Assembly: GCF_900111825.1 (NCBI RefSeq)
Contig: NZ_FOJM01000024.1
Coordinates: 1 to 58,136, forward strand
DNA length: 58,136 nt
Reading direction: 5' to 3'
From: Pedobacter suwonensis
GTDB taxonomy: Bacteria > Bacteroidota > Bacteroidia > Sphingobacteriales > Sphingobacteriaceae
Under the pieces are notes generated by a model, which did no database searches, was not told where the DNA came from, and saw only the letters and a program-made list of their open reading frames with translations. How positions within the stretch are numbered: the first letter of the stretch is position 1; each line of letters begins with the position of its first letter. Of the stretch, positions 50,035 to 58,136 are shown piece by piece. The translations under genes were made by a program, and so were the position numbers.

Positions 50035-50295
50035 ATGCAAATAGAATTACATGAGCAAGCAATTACTGATTTAGAATTTTGGAAGAAATCAGGTAATAAG
50101 GCCGTTCAGAAAAAAATACAGAAATTAATCCTATCAATTCAAGAAAATCCCTTCATGGGTATTGGTAAGCCAGAACAATTAAAACACGATTTATCTGGGC
50201 AATGGTCTAGAAGCATAAATTCAGAGCACAGAATTATTTACGATGTAATAGACGATATTTTAAACATCTATTCTTTAAGAGGTCACTACAAATAA
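50035..50295 (+). CDS. YoeB-type mRNA interferase toxin
   Basis: An 86-residue Txe/YoeB ribosome-dependent mRNA nuclease. The active-site set of E. coli YoeB (Glu46, Arg65, His83, Tyr84) is present one residue later: Glu47 in GKPEQLKHDL, Arg66 in SEHRIIYD, and His84-Tyr85 in LRGHYK. WSRSINSEHR is the family signature. It appears fully intact. The pair sits between pyrC and the DUF3810 gene, with 3 bases to the latter. Confidence 0.92.
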   Translation: MQIELHEQAITDLEFWKKSGNKAVQKKIQKLILSIQENPFMGIGKPEQLKHDLSGQWSRSINSEHRIIYDVIDDILNIYSLRGHYK

Positions 50296-50298
50296 TTA

Positions 50299-51390
50299 AT
50301 GGCAACCCGTTCATTATCATTAAAATCCCCTATTATTTTTGGAATAGCCATTACTATCTACTTATTCGGCTTCTTTCCTTCCCTTGTCCAAAAATATTAT
50401 TCAACAGGTTTTTATCCTTACATTTCTTCAGCTTTAAGGTTTATATCAGGTATTTTCCCTTTTGCTATCGGCGACCTAATTTATATTTTACTTATTGGCT
50501 TTATACTGTATAAAATTATTAGATTTTACAAAAGGCGTCAATCCTTAAAAAAACGCGATATAATTATTATTTCCTTACAGATTTCAAACTTTTGTTTAAT
50601 ACTTTATATCGTTTTCAAAATAGTTTGGGGTTTAAACTATAGCCGGCCAAGCATAAGAGAAGAATTGGGAATTGGCAACGAAAAGTATAGTGCTAAAGAA
50701 CTGGTAGTTCTGGGCAATTATTTTGTTGATAAAACCAACAGCTTAAAATTGATGCAAGTTAAATTGCCTGCTTACACAATTAATGAGCTCGAATCTAAAT
50801 CTGCAGCAGCGTATTCAATTATGACGAAAAGAAACAAGGTATTCAGGTATAATAATCCTTGTTTAAAGGCCGTTTTAAATTCTTGGATAATCAGTAAAAT
50901 TGGCATTGAGGGTTATTATGCCCCCCTTTCAGGTGAAGCCAATATGAACATGAATTTGCCTGATTTTGTTAAACCTTACGTTTCCTGCCATGAAATTGCC
51001 CACCAGCTTGGTATTGCTTACGAAGATGAAGCCAATCTTTTAGGCTACCTAACGGCAAGCAATAGCCCTGATTTGAATTACCAGTATTCAGCCAATTATG
51101 AAATGCTCAGGTATATTCTTTTCGAAATCAGAATGAAATCGCCAGATGACTACAAAATATTACACGATAGGCTCTTGCCGCAGGTTTTAGCCGATTTTAA
51201 GACAGAAAAAGAATTCTGGCGCAAATACAACGGTGATATGTTCGGTTATATGGACGCCGCTTTCGATCGTTTCTTAAAATTGAATAACCAGCAGAAAGGC
51301 ATTGATAGCTATCAGGATATTGTGATCTGGCTGTGGAATATTTATAAGTCAGAAAGTCTGAGGTCCGAAAGTCGGAAGACTGAGCGATAA
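50299..51390 (+). CDS. DUF3810 membrane metallopeptidase-like protein
   Basis: A 363-residue protein. Three membrane helices in the first 110 residues (IIFGIAITIYLFGFFPSLV; IGDLIYILLIGFILYKII; ISNFCLILYIVFKIVWGL) are followed by a domain with HEIAHQLG, the zinc HExxH motif, and EDEANLLGY, which may give the third ligand. The family is DUF3810, limited mainly to Bacteroidota, activity unknown. The last 15 residues (YKSESLRSESRKTER) come from an AGTCNGAAAGTC-type low-complexity repeat that has entered the 3' end. It is probably co-transcribed with the toxin pair. Confidence 0.87.
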   Translation: MATRSLSLKSPIIFGIAITIYLFGFFPSLVQKYYSTGFYPYISSALRFISGIFPFAIGDLIYILLIGFILYKIIRFYKRRQSLKKRDIIIISLQISNFCLILYIVFKIVWGLNYSRPSIREELGIGNEKYSAKELVVLGNYFVDKTNSLKLMQVKLPAYTINELESKSAAAYSIMTKRNKVFRYNNPCLKAVLNSWIISKIGIEGYYAPLSGEANMNMNLPDFVKPYVSCHEIAHQLGIAYEDEANLLGYLTASNSPDLNYQYSANYEMLRYILFEIRMKSPDDYKILHDRLLPQVLADFKTEKEFWRKYNGDMFGYMDAAFDRFLKLNNQQKGIDSYQDIVIWLWNIYKSESLRSESRKTER

Positions 51391-51538
51391 AAGGCATTCC
51401 ATTTTTATTTATAAAACTCAGTTAGCGGTTATAAATAACAGTTGTCTTTTTAATATAGTCCACTCTAAAACTGAAAATGAGTAGTTAACATTAAGCATAG
51501 CCAATTGGAAATTGTTTAACTACCAACTGAAAACTGAT
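51345..51538. repeat. Low-complexity tract at the DUF3810 3' end and beyond
   Basis: AGTCAGAAAGTCTGAGGTCC-type words run from inside the gene to its stop, then AACTGAAAATG- and AACTACCAACTG-type words continue up to the miaE stop. Confidence 0.5.
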
Positions 51539-52120
51539 CTAGCCGTGTATCGCCTCCTTTGTACCAAAACTCTGAATCAGTTCTCCTTCAAAATCAAGCC
51601 ACTCTTTCCAGCGTTTATCCACATCCACATCAGTACTATATTTACGGGCAAAGTTTAAGAATGTGGTGTAATGGCCTGCTTCCGAAACCATCAATTCATG
51701 GTAAAATTTAGCCAGTTCTTTATCCTGAATGTTTAAAGAAAGCACCCGGAAACGTTCGCAACTTCGGGCTTCAATCATGGCCGCAAACAAAAGCCTGTCG
51801 ATAAAAGCCTGGTTACGGCTGCCGTCTTTTTTACTGAATTTCACCAGTCTGCCTACATAATCATCTTTACGTTCGCGGCTTAACGTATAGCCACGTTCTT
51901 TAATGATATTGATCACCATTTGAAAGTGCTGCATTTCTTCAATGGCAATAGCCGTTAACTCATCAACCAGTTCCTGATGCTCTGAATTTTGTGTAATTAA
52001 TGTAATGGCATTACTCGCGGCTTTTTGTTCGCACCAGGCATGGTCAGATAAAATCTCTTCTAAATTCGATTCCGCAATATTTGCCCAACGCGGGTCTGTC
52101 AATAATTTTAATCCTAACAT
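51539..52120 (-). CDS. miaE: tRNA 2-methylthio-N6-isopentenyl-adenosine hydroxylase
   Basis: Di-iron monooxygenase that hydroxylates the isopentenyl group of ms2i6A37 in tRNA. It is 193 residues, ferritin-like. The iron ligands are in the order SNLEEILSDHAWCEQKAA (first Glu), IEEMQHFQMV (ExxH), EARSCERFRVL (Glu) and SEAGHYTTF (ExxH). Length and pattern match the Bacteroidota MiaE form. It is transcribed alone, and its minus-strand -7 element TAATTTTG lies at 52143-52150. Confidence 0.92.
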   Translation of the reverse strand: MLGLKLLTDPRWANIAESNLEEILSDHAWCEQKAASNAITLITQNSEHQELVDELTAIAIEEMQHFQMVINIIKERGYTLSRERKDDYVGRLVKFSKKDGSRNQAFIDRLLFAAMIEARSCERFRVLSLNIQDKELAKFYHELMVSEAGHYTTFLNFARKYSTDVDVDKRWKEWLDFEGELIQSFGTKEAIHG

Positions 52121-52142
52121 CCGATGCTTTGTAATTGAGCTG

Positions 52143-52150
52143 CAAAATTA
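52143..52150 (-). promoter_or_regulatory. -7 element of miaE
   Basis: TAATTTTG on - fits TAnnTTTG, 22 bases before the start codon. The region is shared with the divergent glycosyltransferase gene. Confidence 0.55.
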
Positions 52151-52214
52151 GAAATAATCGGCACGGTTTTAAAATTGTGAGCTAAAAACCATTTATTTTG
52201 CAGAAAATTAAATC

Positions 52215-53441
52215 ATGACCACAAAGAAATTATTAATTATTGGAATGGTTTGGCCCGAACCCGGATCGTCGGCAGCAGGCACAAGAATAGTCCAATTGAT
52301 TGATTTATTTCTGGCTAATGGCTATCAGGTCACTTTTGCTTCGGCAGCATCAAAAAGCGAATTCAGTTATGATTTTAGCTATACAACAGTTACTGAACAG
52401 GAAATTAAGTTAAACGACGAAAGCTTCAATACTATTTTAAAAGCGCTTAACCCTGATATTGTGCTGTTCGATCGTTTTATGATTGAAGAACAATACGGCT
52501 GGCGCGTACAGCAGGAATGCCCGGGTGCCTTGCGCATTTTAGATACCGAAGACCTTCATTTTTTACGGCAGGCCCGACAACAAAGCACCAAAAAGCAGGA
52601 AGCAATAAACCTGTTTTCAGATATTGCCAAACGCGAAATTGCAGCCATCCTCCGCTGTGATCTGTCTTTGATTATTTCGGAAGCAGAGATAAAGCTGCTC
52701 CAGGAAAAGTTTAAAATTGATCCGGGCTTACTGTATTATCTGCCTTTTTTGGAGCAGCAAATTACTGCAGACATGACCCGAAAATGGATTCCATTTGCAG
52801 ACAGGGCCGATTTTGTTTTCATTGGAAATTTTCTACATGAGCCCAACTGGCACACCTTGCAAACCTTAAAAACCAAAGTATGGCCTTTGCTTCGGAAAAA
52901 ACTGCCCGAAGCCAGCTTGAACATTTACGGAGCCTATCCTACACAAAAGGTATGGCAGCTTGAAAATAAAGCAGAGCGATTTTTCATTAGAGGTAGGGCC
53001 GCAAACGCAAAGGAAACTATTGCAAAACACAAAATTTTGCTTGCACCGATCCAGTTTGGTGCTGGGGTTAAAGGCAAATTTATTGATGCCATGCTAACCG
53101 GCACACCATCGGTAACCACAACTATTGGCGCCGAAGCCATGAAAGGCAGCCTGGCCTGGAATGGCTTTATTGAAGATGATTTGACTCGATTTGTCGAGAA
53201 AGCGGCTCAACTTTACCAGCACCAATCCGAATGGCAGGCGGCACAACAACAGGGCATCAAAATTATCAATGAACGTTATGCTATTGCTGTTTTTGCTGAT
53301 CCTTTTATCCAGAAAGTAAACGAATTGCTCTCAGGCTTAATTAAACACCGCCAAAACAACTTCATTGGCCAGATTTTAAACCACCATACCCTTCAAAGTA
53401 CAAAGTACATGAGCCTTTGGATTGAAGAGAAAAATAAATAA
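52215..53441 (+). CDS. Glycosyltransferase, GT4-like (GT-B fold)
   Basis: A 408-residue protein with two Rossmann halves. The N-terminal half has GMVWPEPGSSAAGTRIVQLI and LFDRFMIEEQYGWRV. The C-terminal half has FIGNFLHEPNWHTL, LNIYGAYP, and HKILLAPIQFGAGVKGKFID then AMLTGTPSVTTTIGAEAM, the nucleotide-sugar site of group 1 enzymes. It probably adds a sugar to a surface glycan. No other polysaccharide genes are near, so the acceptor is unknown. The 300 bases behind it are low-complexity. Confidence 0.86.
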   Translation: MTTKKLLIIGMVWPEPGSSAAGTRIVQLIDLFLANGYQVTFASAASKSEFSYDFSYTTVTEQEIKLNDESFNTILKALNPDIVLFDRFMIEEQYGWRVQQECPGALRILDTEDLHFLRQARQQSTKKQEAINLFSDIAKREIAAILRCDLSLIISEAEIKLLQEKFKIDPGLLYYLPFLEQQITADMTRKWIPFADRADFVFIGNFLHEPNWHTLQTLKTKVWPLLRKKLPEASLNIYGAYPTQKVWQLENKAERFFIRGRAANAKETIAKHKILLAPIQFGAGVKGKFIDAMLTGTPSVTTTIGAEAMKGSLAWNGFIEDDLTRFVEKAAQLYQHQSEWQAAQQQGIKIINERYAIAVFADPFIQKVNELLSGLIKHRQNNFIGQILNHHTLQSTKYMSLWIEEKNK

Positions 53442-53729
53442 GTTGGAAGTCTGGAAGTCGGAGGTCCGATGATATAGGAGCTGAAAATATTGACATTTTA
53501 AATCCTTTTATGTTCTTAAACGCCTTAAATGGTAAACAAAGCTAGGTCCGGAAGTTGAAGATCAGAGGTGCATAGATATAACGGTATAAACCTTCAATTC
53601 ACAACTTAAAAAACTCCGAACTCCCAACCAATAACACGCCTAGCCTTCCGACTTTGTCTCCAAACTCCCGACTAAAAAACTATTGACTTTTAAAAAACAT
53701 TCAGGTTCTGAAACCTAGGAACAATATTG
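53442..53729. repeat. Low-complexity spacer
   Basis: Runs of GGAAGTCTGGAAGTCGGAGG- and CCGAACTCCCAACC-type words, the same kind as at 5.4-5.58 and 51.35-51.54 kb. No gene. Confidence 0.5.
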
Positions 53730-53737
53730 TAAATTTG
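53730..53737 (+). promoter_or_regulatory. -7 element of hscA
   Basis: TAAATTTG fits TAnnTTTG and ends 5 bases before the ATG, so the transcript is nearly leaderless. Confidence 0.6.
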
Positions 53738-53742
53738 CGGCT

Positions 53743-55599
53743 ATGGCAAAAATATCGATTAACCTTGCTACAGGTTCGTTTCAAAAGGAAGAAATTATCG
53801 TCGGAATAGATTTAGGTACCACCAACAGTTTGGTTGCGTTTATTAACCCTGATAAAAATCCTAAGGTGATTAACGATTCGGGCAAGGGCGTATTGGTGCC
53901 ATCAGTAGTTTATTTCAATAATCAGAACGAAGCCGTTGTAGGTAACGAGGCAAAGGAATTTTTAACTACTGACCCCTCTAACACCATATTTTCTGTTAAA
54001 AGACTACTAGGACGTTCGTATAAAGATGTAGCCGATCACGCCGCTACTTTTTCGTACAAAATTATTGATGATGATACCGATGCATTGGTAAAAATTCAGG
54101 CCGGAAACCGTTTCTATACCCCGATTGAATTATCTGCCGAAATATTAAAAGAGCTAAAAGCCAGGGCCGAACATGCGCTAAAAACACCAGTGAACAGGGC
54201 TGTAATCACTGTTCCGGCTTATTTTAACGATAGCCAGCGCCAGGCCACCCGCGATGCCGGAAAACTGGCAGGTTTAGATGTGATGCGCATTGTTAACGAA
54301 CCCACTGCGGCCAGCTTGGCTTATGGGATTGGTTTAGACCCTACACAGCAGAAAACCATTGCCGTTTACGATTTAGGAGGAGGTACTTTTGACGTTTCCA
54401 TCCTACAGATTCAAAACGGTATTTTTGAAGTGTTGGCTACCAACGGAAATACCTATTTGGGCGGCGATGATTTTGACCGGGCCATTTTAGATTACTGGCT
54501 CGCCCAGAATAAACTTGATGTAACGGCGCTGGCTCAGAATAACATTTTGATGCAAACACTAAGGCTACAGGCCGAGGCAGCAAAAAAAGCATTATCGAAC
54601 CAAAATTTATATAATGAACAGGTAGGCGAAATCTGGTGTACACTTGATAAGCAAACTTTTGAGCAATTGATTGCTGCGAAAGTAGAGGAAACGATTACAG
54701 CCTGTAAAAATGCATTAAAAGATGCAGATTTAACATCTGCTGATATAGATGAGGTCATTTTAGTCGGCGGTTCTACCCGTACACCTTATGTAAAGCAGGC
54801 AGTCGAAAATTTCTTCGGCAAAAAACCTCAGGATGATATTAACCCTGATGAAGTAGTAGCCTTAGGTGCGGCCATCCAGGCTGATGTATTGGCCGGAAAC
54901 CGATCAGATATCTTACTGCTTGATGTAACCCCGCTTTCTTTAGGTATCGAAACCATGGGTGGGTTAATGGATGTCATTATTGCACGCAATAGCAAAGTGC
55001 CAACCAAAGCTGGCAGGCAGTATACCACTTCAGTTGATGGCCAGGTAAACATGAAAATTTCCGTTTACCAGGGCGAACGCGATCTGGTTAAAGAAAACCG
55101 TAAGCTTGCTGAGTTCGATTTAAAGGGAATTCCGGCTATGCCCGCAGGTTTACCTAAAGTAGATATCAATTTCCTGCTTAACGCAGATGGTATATTAACC
55201 GTACAGGCAATTGAATTACGTTCTGGGGTAAAACAAGAGATCGAAATAACGCCAAGCTACGGCTTAAGTGACGACACCGTTGAGAAAATGCTTTTAGACA
55301 GCATTGAGCACGCACAAAGCGATGTACAACAAAGGATGTTGATTGAAGCCAGAAGTGAGGGTGAGCAATTGCAGTATACAGCTGAGCGCTTCATAGAAAA
55401 ACATGCGGAGCATTTAACCGAAGCAGAAATAGCTGAAACGAAAACACATATCGAAGCGCTTAAAACGGCTTTGACCACTCAGGATAAGGATACAATCCTT
55501 AAAAAAGCAGATGAACTGAATGAATTTACCCGCCCTTTTGCCGAGCGTGTAATGGATGCTGCTATTTCCACTGCGATGAAAGGCAAGAAGATAGAGTAG
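53743..55599 (+). CDS. hscA: Hsp70-family chaperone, HscA-like
   Basis: A 618-residue Hsp70, close to the length of HscA (about 616), the chaperone for iron-sulfur cluster transfer from IscU. The ATPase domain has IVGIDLGTTNSLVAFI, VPAYFNDSQRQATRDAG, NEPTAASLAYGIG, the phosphate loop AVYDLGGGTFDVSIL and LVGGSTRTPYV. The substrate domain has LLDVTPLSLGIETMGG. The protein starts with a 17-residue stretch before the first strand, as in HscA, and lacks the long acidic tail of DnaK. No iscU or hscB gene is nearby, so the assignment rests on length and sequence type. Confidence 0.87.
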   Translation: MAKISINLATGSFQKEEIIVGIDLGTTNSLVAFINPDKNPKVINDSGKGVLVPSVVYFNNQNEAVVGNEAKEFLTTDPSNTIFSVKRLLGRSYKDVADHAATFSYKIIDDDTDALVKIQAGNRFYTPIELSAEILKELKARAEHALKTPVNRAVITVPAYFNDSQRQATRDAGKLAGLDVMRIVNEPTAASLAYGIGLDPTQQKTIAVYDLGGGTFDVSILQIQNGIFEVLATNGNTYLGGDDFDRAILDYWLAQNKLDVTALAQNNILMQTLRLQAEAAKKALSNQNLYNEQVGEIWCTLDKQTFEQLIAAKVEETITACKNALKDADLTSADIDEVILVGGSTRTPYVKQAVENFFGKKPQDDINPDEVVALGAAIQADVLAGNRSDILLLDVTPLSLGIETMGGLMDVIIARNSKVPTKAGRQYTTSVDGQVNMKISVYQGERDLVKENRKLAEFDLKGIPAMPAGLPKVDINFLLNADGILTVQAIELRSGVKQEIEITPSYGLSDDTVEKMLLDSIEHAQSDVQQRMLIEARSEGEQLQYTAERFIEKHAEHLTEAEIAETKTHIEALKTALTTQDKDTILKKADELNEFTRPFAERVMDAAISTAMKGKKIE

Positions 55600-55842
55600 T
55601 TTTCAGCTCGCGGTAGGCAGTTTTCGGTTTTTAATTAGCAGTTGGCAATTTCGATACGTCATTCTGAACTCGTTTCAGAATCTTTTTGGGTATAGGTTGA
55701 TATTGATCTTATGTTCCTTAATGGCTTAAACCTGCGAAGATTCTCACACGATGGAATCCTGGATTTCCTGAAAACAAGCAAAGTAATTGATGAAGTTTAT
55801 AGTGGATTGAGTTCTTTGAAGTTGCAATAAATATTGTTGGAT

Positions 55843-56273
55843 ATGGTTAAATCGATCAAAGTTAAAGATAATGGAAACATATTTATGATGATTTATATCT
55901 TCAGCATTTTTCCATTGTTCTTTGTTGCACCAATATTTATGTTTGATCTGAGTTATGTTCAATCAGCTATAATTTCAATGTCCATATTAACTATATTCTT
56001 TATTTTCTACTTTAAAAACCTAATCGCCAGGCAGGATGAATACGCCATTATTGCGGATGAGAATGAAATCACCTTACTAAACCAGGAACCTTTAAATGGA
56101 GTGAAGTTAAGCTTATAAAAGCATTTGAAGAGTCGTTTGGACGCAGAAGCTATTCTTACCTCAATATCGTTTTGGAAAATGGCAAAAAATTTAAGATAGA
56201 ATCCACAAATTTTGATTATCCCAATCAAGAGCTCGAAACCATTTTAAATACTTTGGGCAAATTGACCGTTTAA
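55843..56273 (+). pseudogene. Membrane protein with bacterial PH-like domain, frameshifted
   Basis: From ATG 55843 the frame gives two membrane helices (IFMMIYIFSIFPLFFVAPIF; YVQSAIISMSILTIFFIFYF), then DEYAIIADENEITLLNQE, and shifts into a spurious stop at 56116. In another frame it continues FKWSEVKLIKAFEESFGRRS then YLNIVLENGKKFKI to TAA at 56271. Adding one A at AGGAACC (about 56085-56089) gives NQETFKWSEV and a protein of about 143 residues. The two-helix plus beta-rich plan resembles small bPH/YcxB-type proteins. Function unknown. Confidence 0.72.
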
Positions 56274-56329
56274 TATTCAATTCAACTTTTTTCTTACCAT
56301 ACATCAAAAAGCGACAAACACAAACACCT

Positions 56330-56337
56330 TACTTTTG
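56330..56337 (+). promoter_or_regulatory. -7 element of the LLM oxidoreductase gene
   Basis: TACTTTTG fits TAnnTTTG. It overlaps the TTG start of the longer frame (56335), so translation should begin at ATG 56356. Confidence 0.6.
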
Positions 56338-56355
56338 TTAAAATTATTTAACAAT

Positions 56356-57387
56356 ATGGAATTAGGTATCGGAATGTTTGGCGATTTGCAGATCAATGCA
56401 AAAGGAGAAATTCAACCCGCACAGCAAAGGCTTCAGGAAATTATAGCAGAAATAAAACTAATGGACGAAGTTGGTTTGGATTTCTACGGCATTGGCGAAC
56501 ATCATCGCCCTGATTATGCCGTATCCAGTCCCGAAATTATACTCGCCGCTGCAGCTACGGTAACCAAAAATATCAAATTAAGCAGTGCCGTTTCCGTTTT
56601 AAGTTCATCTGATCCGGTTAAATTATACCAAAACTTTGCAACCATCGATTTAATTTCAAACGGAAGAGCCGAATTAATGGCTGGCCGTGGAAGTTTTATT
56701 GAATCTTTTCCGCTATTCGGCTATAACCTGCAAGATTATGATGAACTTTATGAAGAAAAGCTCGAATTGCTTCTTAAAATAAACAAGGAACCTAAAATCA
56801 GCTGGAAAGGTAAATTCAGGCCAGAATTGAATAACCAGGAAGTTTTACCAAGGCCTGTAAATAACAATTTAAAGATTTGGGTAGCCGTTGGTGGAACGCC
56901 AGAATCAGTAGAACGTGCCGGCAGATTGGGACTACCCGTAATGTTTGCCATTATCGGAGGCCAGCCTATACAGTTTAAACCACTTTTTGATTATTACAAA
57001 AAAGTTTACCAGGCCTATGGACATGATATGAACAAGTTTGAAGTGGGCGTGCATATGCATTCTTTATTTGGCGAAAACAGTAATGAAATTGCAGATTATT
57101 ATTACCCGCTTTATTCAGCACAGATGAACCGCATTGGCCGGTCGCGTGGTTGGGCGCCTTACCAACGCAATCAGTTTAATGGCGGCCGAGGCAGTAGCGG
57201 AGCGCTAATTATTGGCGATGCAAATGAATCGGTAGATAAAATTCTCGCCATGAAAGAAACCTTTGGTTTAACCCGTTTCTCTGCACATATGGATGTTGGC
57301 GGACCATCTCATAACGCAATGATGAAGTCAATAGAAATATTTGGGACAAAAATTGCCCCGGAAGTGAGAAAAGCACTGAAGAAATAA
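56356..57387 (+). CDS. Luciferase-like (LLM class) flavin-dependent oxidoreductase
   Basis: A 343-residue cytoplasmic flavin monooxygenase-like protein. Family marks are MELGIGMFGD at the start, DEVGLDFYGIGEHHRPDYAV, KLSSAVSVLSSSDPVK, GRAELMAGRGSFIESFPLFGY, IWVAVGGTPESVERAGRLG and FSAHMDVGGPSH. It belongs to the group without a known physiological substrate, using FMNH2 or F420-like flavins elsewhere; FMN is likely in Bacteroidota. The start is set by the -7 box at 56330. It is transcribed alone, followed by a small stem-loop. Confidence 0.9.
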   Translation: MELGIGMFGDLQINAKGEIQPAQQRLQEIIAEIKLMDEVGLDFYGIGEHHRPDYAVSSPEIILAAAATVTKNIKLSSAVSVLSSSDPVKLYQNFATIDLISNGRAELMAGRGSFIESFPLFGYNLQDYDELYEEKLELLLKINKEPKISWKGKFRPELNNQEVLPRPVNNNLKIWVAVGGTPESVERAGRLGLPVMFAIIGGQPIQFKPLFDYYKKVYQAYGHDMNKFEVGVHMHSLFGENSNEIADYYYPLYSAQMNRIGRSRGWAPYQRNQFNGGRGSSGALIIGDANESVDKILAMKETFGLTRFSAHMDVGGPSHNAMMKSIEIFGTKIAPEVRKALKK

Positions 57388-57392
57388 ATAGC

Positions 57393-57410
57393 CGGTGTAG
57401 TTTTACACCG
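57393..57410 (+). terminator. Short stem-loop after the LLM gene
   Basis: CGGTGTA, loop GTTT, TACACCG; begins six bases after the stop codon. The T run after it is weak (GATTTTG). Confidence 0.5.
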
Positions 57411-57520
57411 AACTGATTTTGCCTCAAAGGAATTAGGGTAGTCAGATTTAATAATCTTGATGTTTTTGAATCTGAAGAGCTGGTTTGAGAAGTGATTAGA
57501 AGCCATTTTAAAAACAAATA

Positions 57521-58136
57521 ACCACCCCCAACCCCTCCTTGGTAAGGAGGGGAGCTACCACATCAAGTAAATTGTATGCATTTTCTGCATACAAATTGAA
57601 CTTTATATCCATTTGATCAAGAGTAGAAATACTTCATCTTATAAGAATATCTAATACCTCCTAAATACAAACCTGAGCACTATAAATTTATCTTGACCAC
57701 CCCCGGCCCCTCCTTATCATGGGGGAGCTAACTCACCCAGTAAAATACATACAGAAAATGCATACCAAAAATTAAACAGTACATACATCTGATCAAGAAA
57801 ATAACTACTTAATCATACAGAAACATAGCCAGTTCCTCCCAACTACAAACCTTAACACTCACAACCAATTTGGCCAAAGCAATTCCTACTCCCCTCCTAT
57901 TTTAGGAGGGGTAAGGGGTAGTAAACTGAATAAATTAATTTCGAAAAAGTTAAAAAATTAATACAGTCACCTAGCAAATAATGTTAACTGAGAGAAGAAC
58001 TACTTTATCTAATAAAAATATAGCCAGCGCCTACTGATTATAAACTTAAGCACTCTAAACTTACTTTGACCACCCCCAGCCCCTCCTTATCAAGGAGGGG
58101 AGCTGACTCACCCAGTAAATTACATACAGAAAATGC
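57521..58136. repeat. Tandem array of about 180-bp repeats, cut by the window edge
   Basis: Units begin at about 57521, 57696, 57873 and 58079, spaced 175, 177 and 206 bases. Each has ACCACCCCC then a CCCCTCCTT...AAGGAGGGG hairpin, AGCTAACTCACCCAGTAAAT, TACATACAGAAAATGC, TGATCAAGA and CTACTTNATC words. The third unit is diverged. The array continues past the last base. No open frame of note. Confidence 0.85.

Noticed and set aside
55711..55827. 38-codon frame (MFLNGLNLRRFSHDGILDF) before the frameshifted membrane protein
   Set aside because: Protein-like in part, but very short, without a promoter, and it begins in words that recur between genes (TATGTTCTTAA at 53.5 kb).
1..58136. tRNA, rRNA, riboswitch, insertion sequence or integrase
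   Set aside because: I looked in all larger gaps and found no cloverleaf, conserved rRNA stretch, transposase or integrase sequence; attachment sites around the accessory region could not be defined.

Overview
The window looks like a chromosomal segment of a Sphingobacteriaceae-type Bacteroidota, most plausibly Pedobacter or a close relative. The reasons are the many TAnnTTTG -7 promoter elements lying just upstream of start codons, a GldC gliding-motility protein, DUF3810, a Bacteroidota-type holA / HsdR-N pair, and arabinan-degrading GH51/GH127/GH43 enzymes. No rRNA, tRNA, CRISPR array, IS element or phage structural gene was seen. Organism and functions are inferred from reading the sequence; no database search was run.

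1-6 kb is core: a cytoplasmic-type alpha-amylase, an acyl-CoA thioesterase, a CPA-type antiporter, a secreted unknown and an EVE protein. 6-22 kb is an accessory, repeat-rich region. It holds a SHOCT-tailed secreted protein, a small membrane protein coupled to a LPO_1073-like protein with a GIY-YIG nuclease next to them, a double zinc-ribbon gene cut by TGA, a toxin-antitoxin-chaperone (TAC) operon with a SecB-like third gene, a PIN/HTH toxin-antitoxin pair whose PIN gene is frameshifted, and a GNAT/HTH pair behind a perfect palindromic operator. An AraC regulator, two alpha/beta hydrolases (one interrupted by an in-frame TAG) and a RidA lipoprotein follow. At least ten copies of a palindromic MITE- or REP-like element lie between these genes and nowhere else in the window. 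A 21-bp minisatellite is shared by the two toxin-antitoxin loci.

22-28 kb: a secreted beta-propeller fused to a complete azurin-like copper domain with its small partner, then holA, a zinc-ribbon protein and an HsdR-N nuclease-like protein. 28-36 kb is an L-arabinose-releasing cluster: two GH51 enzymes and a GH43-like protein on +, and a GH127 beta-L-arabinofuranosidase on -. A tandemly duplicated spacer carrying a second palindrome family separates them.

36-46 kb: an RsbQ-like hydrolase, an Ogt methyltransferase, a cupin protein, then a tight polyamine-linked operon (SpeD, DUF4178, small membrane protein, DUF350, membrane SpeE, FAD oxidoreductase, multi-pass membrane protein, lipocalin). 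The SpeD homologue has Ser where characterised class 1b enzymes have the catalytic Cys. 46-58 kb is mostly housekeeping (GldC, DEAD-box helicase, PyrC, a YoeB-type toxin-antitoxin pair, DUF3810, MiaE, a glycosyltransferase, an HscA-like Hsp70, a frameshifted membrane protein and a luciferase-like oxidoreductase) and ends in a tandem array of about 180-bp repeats that runs off the edge.
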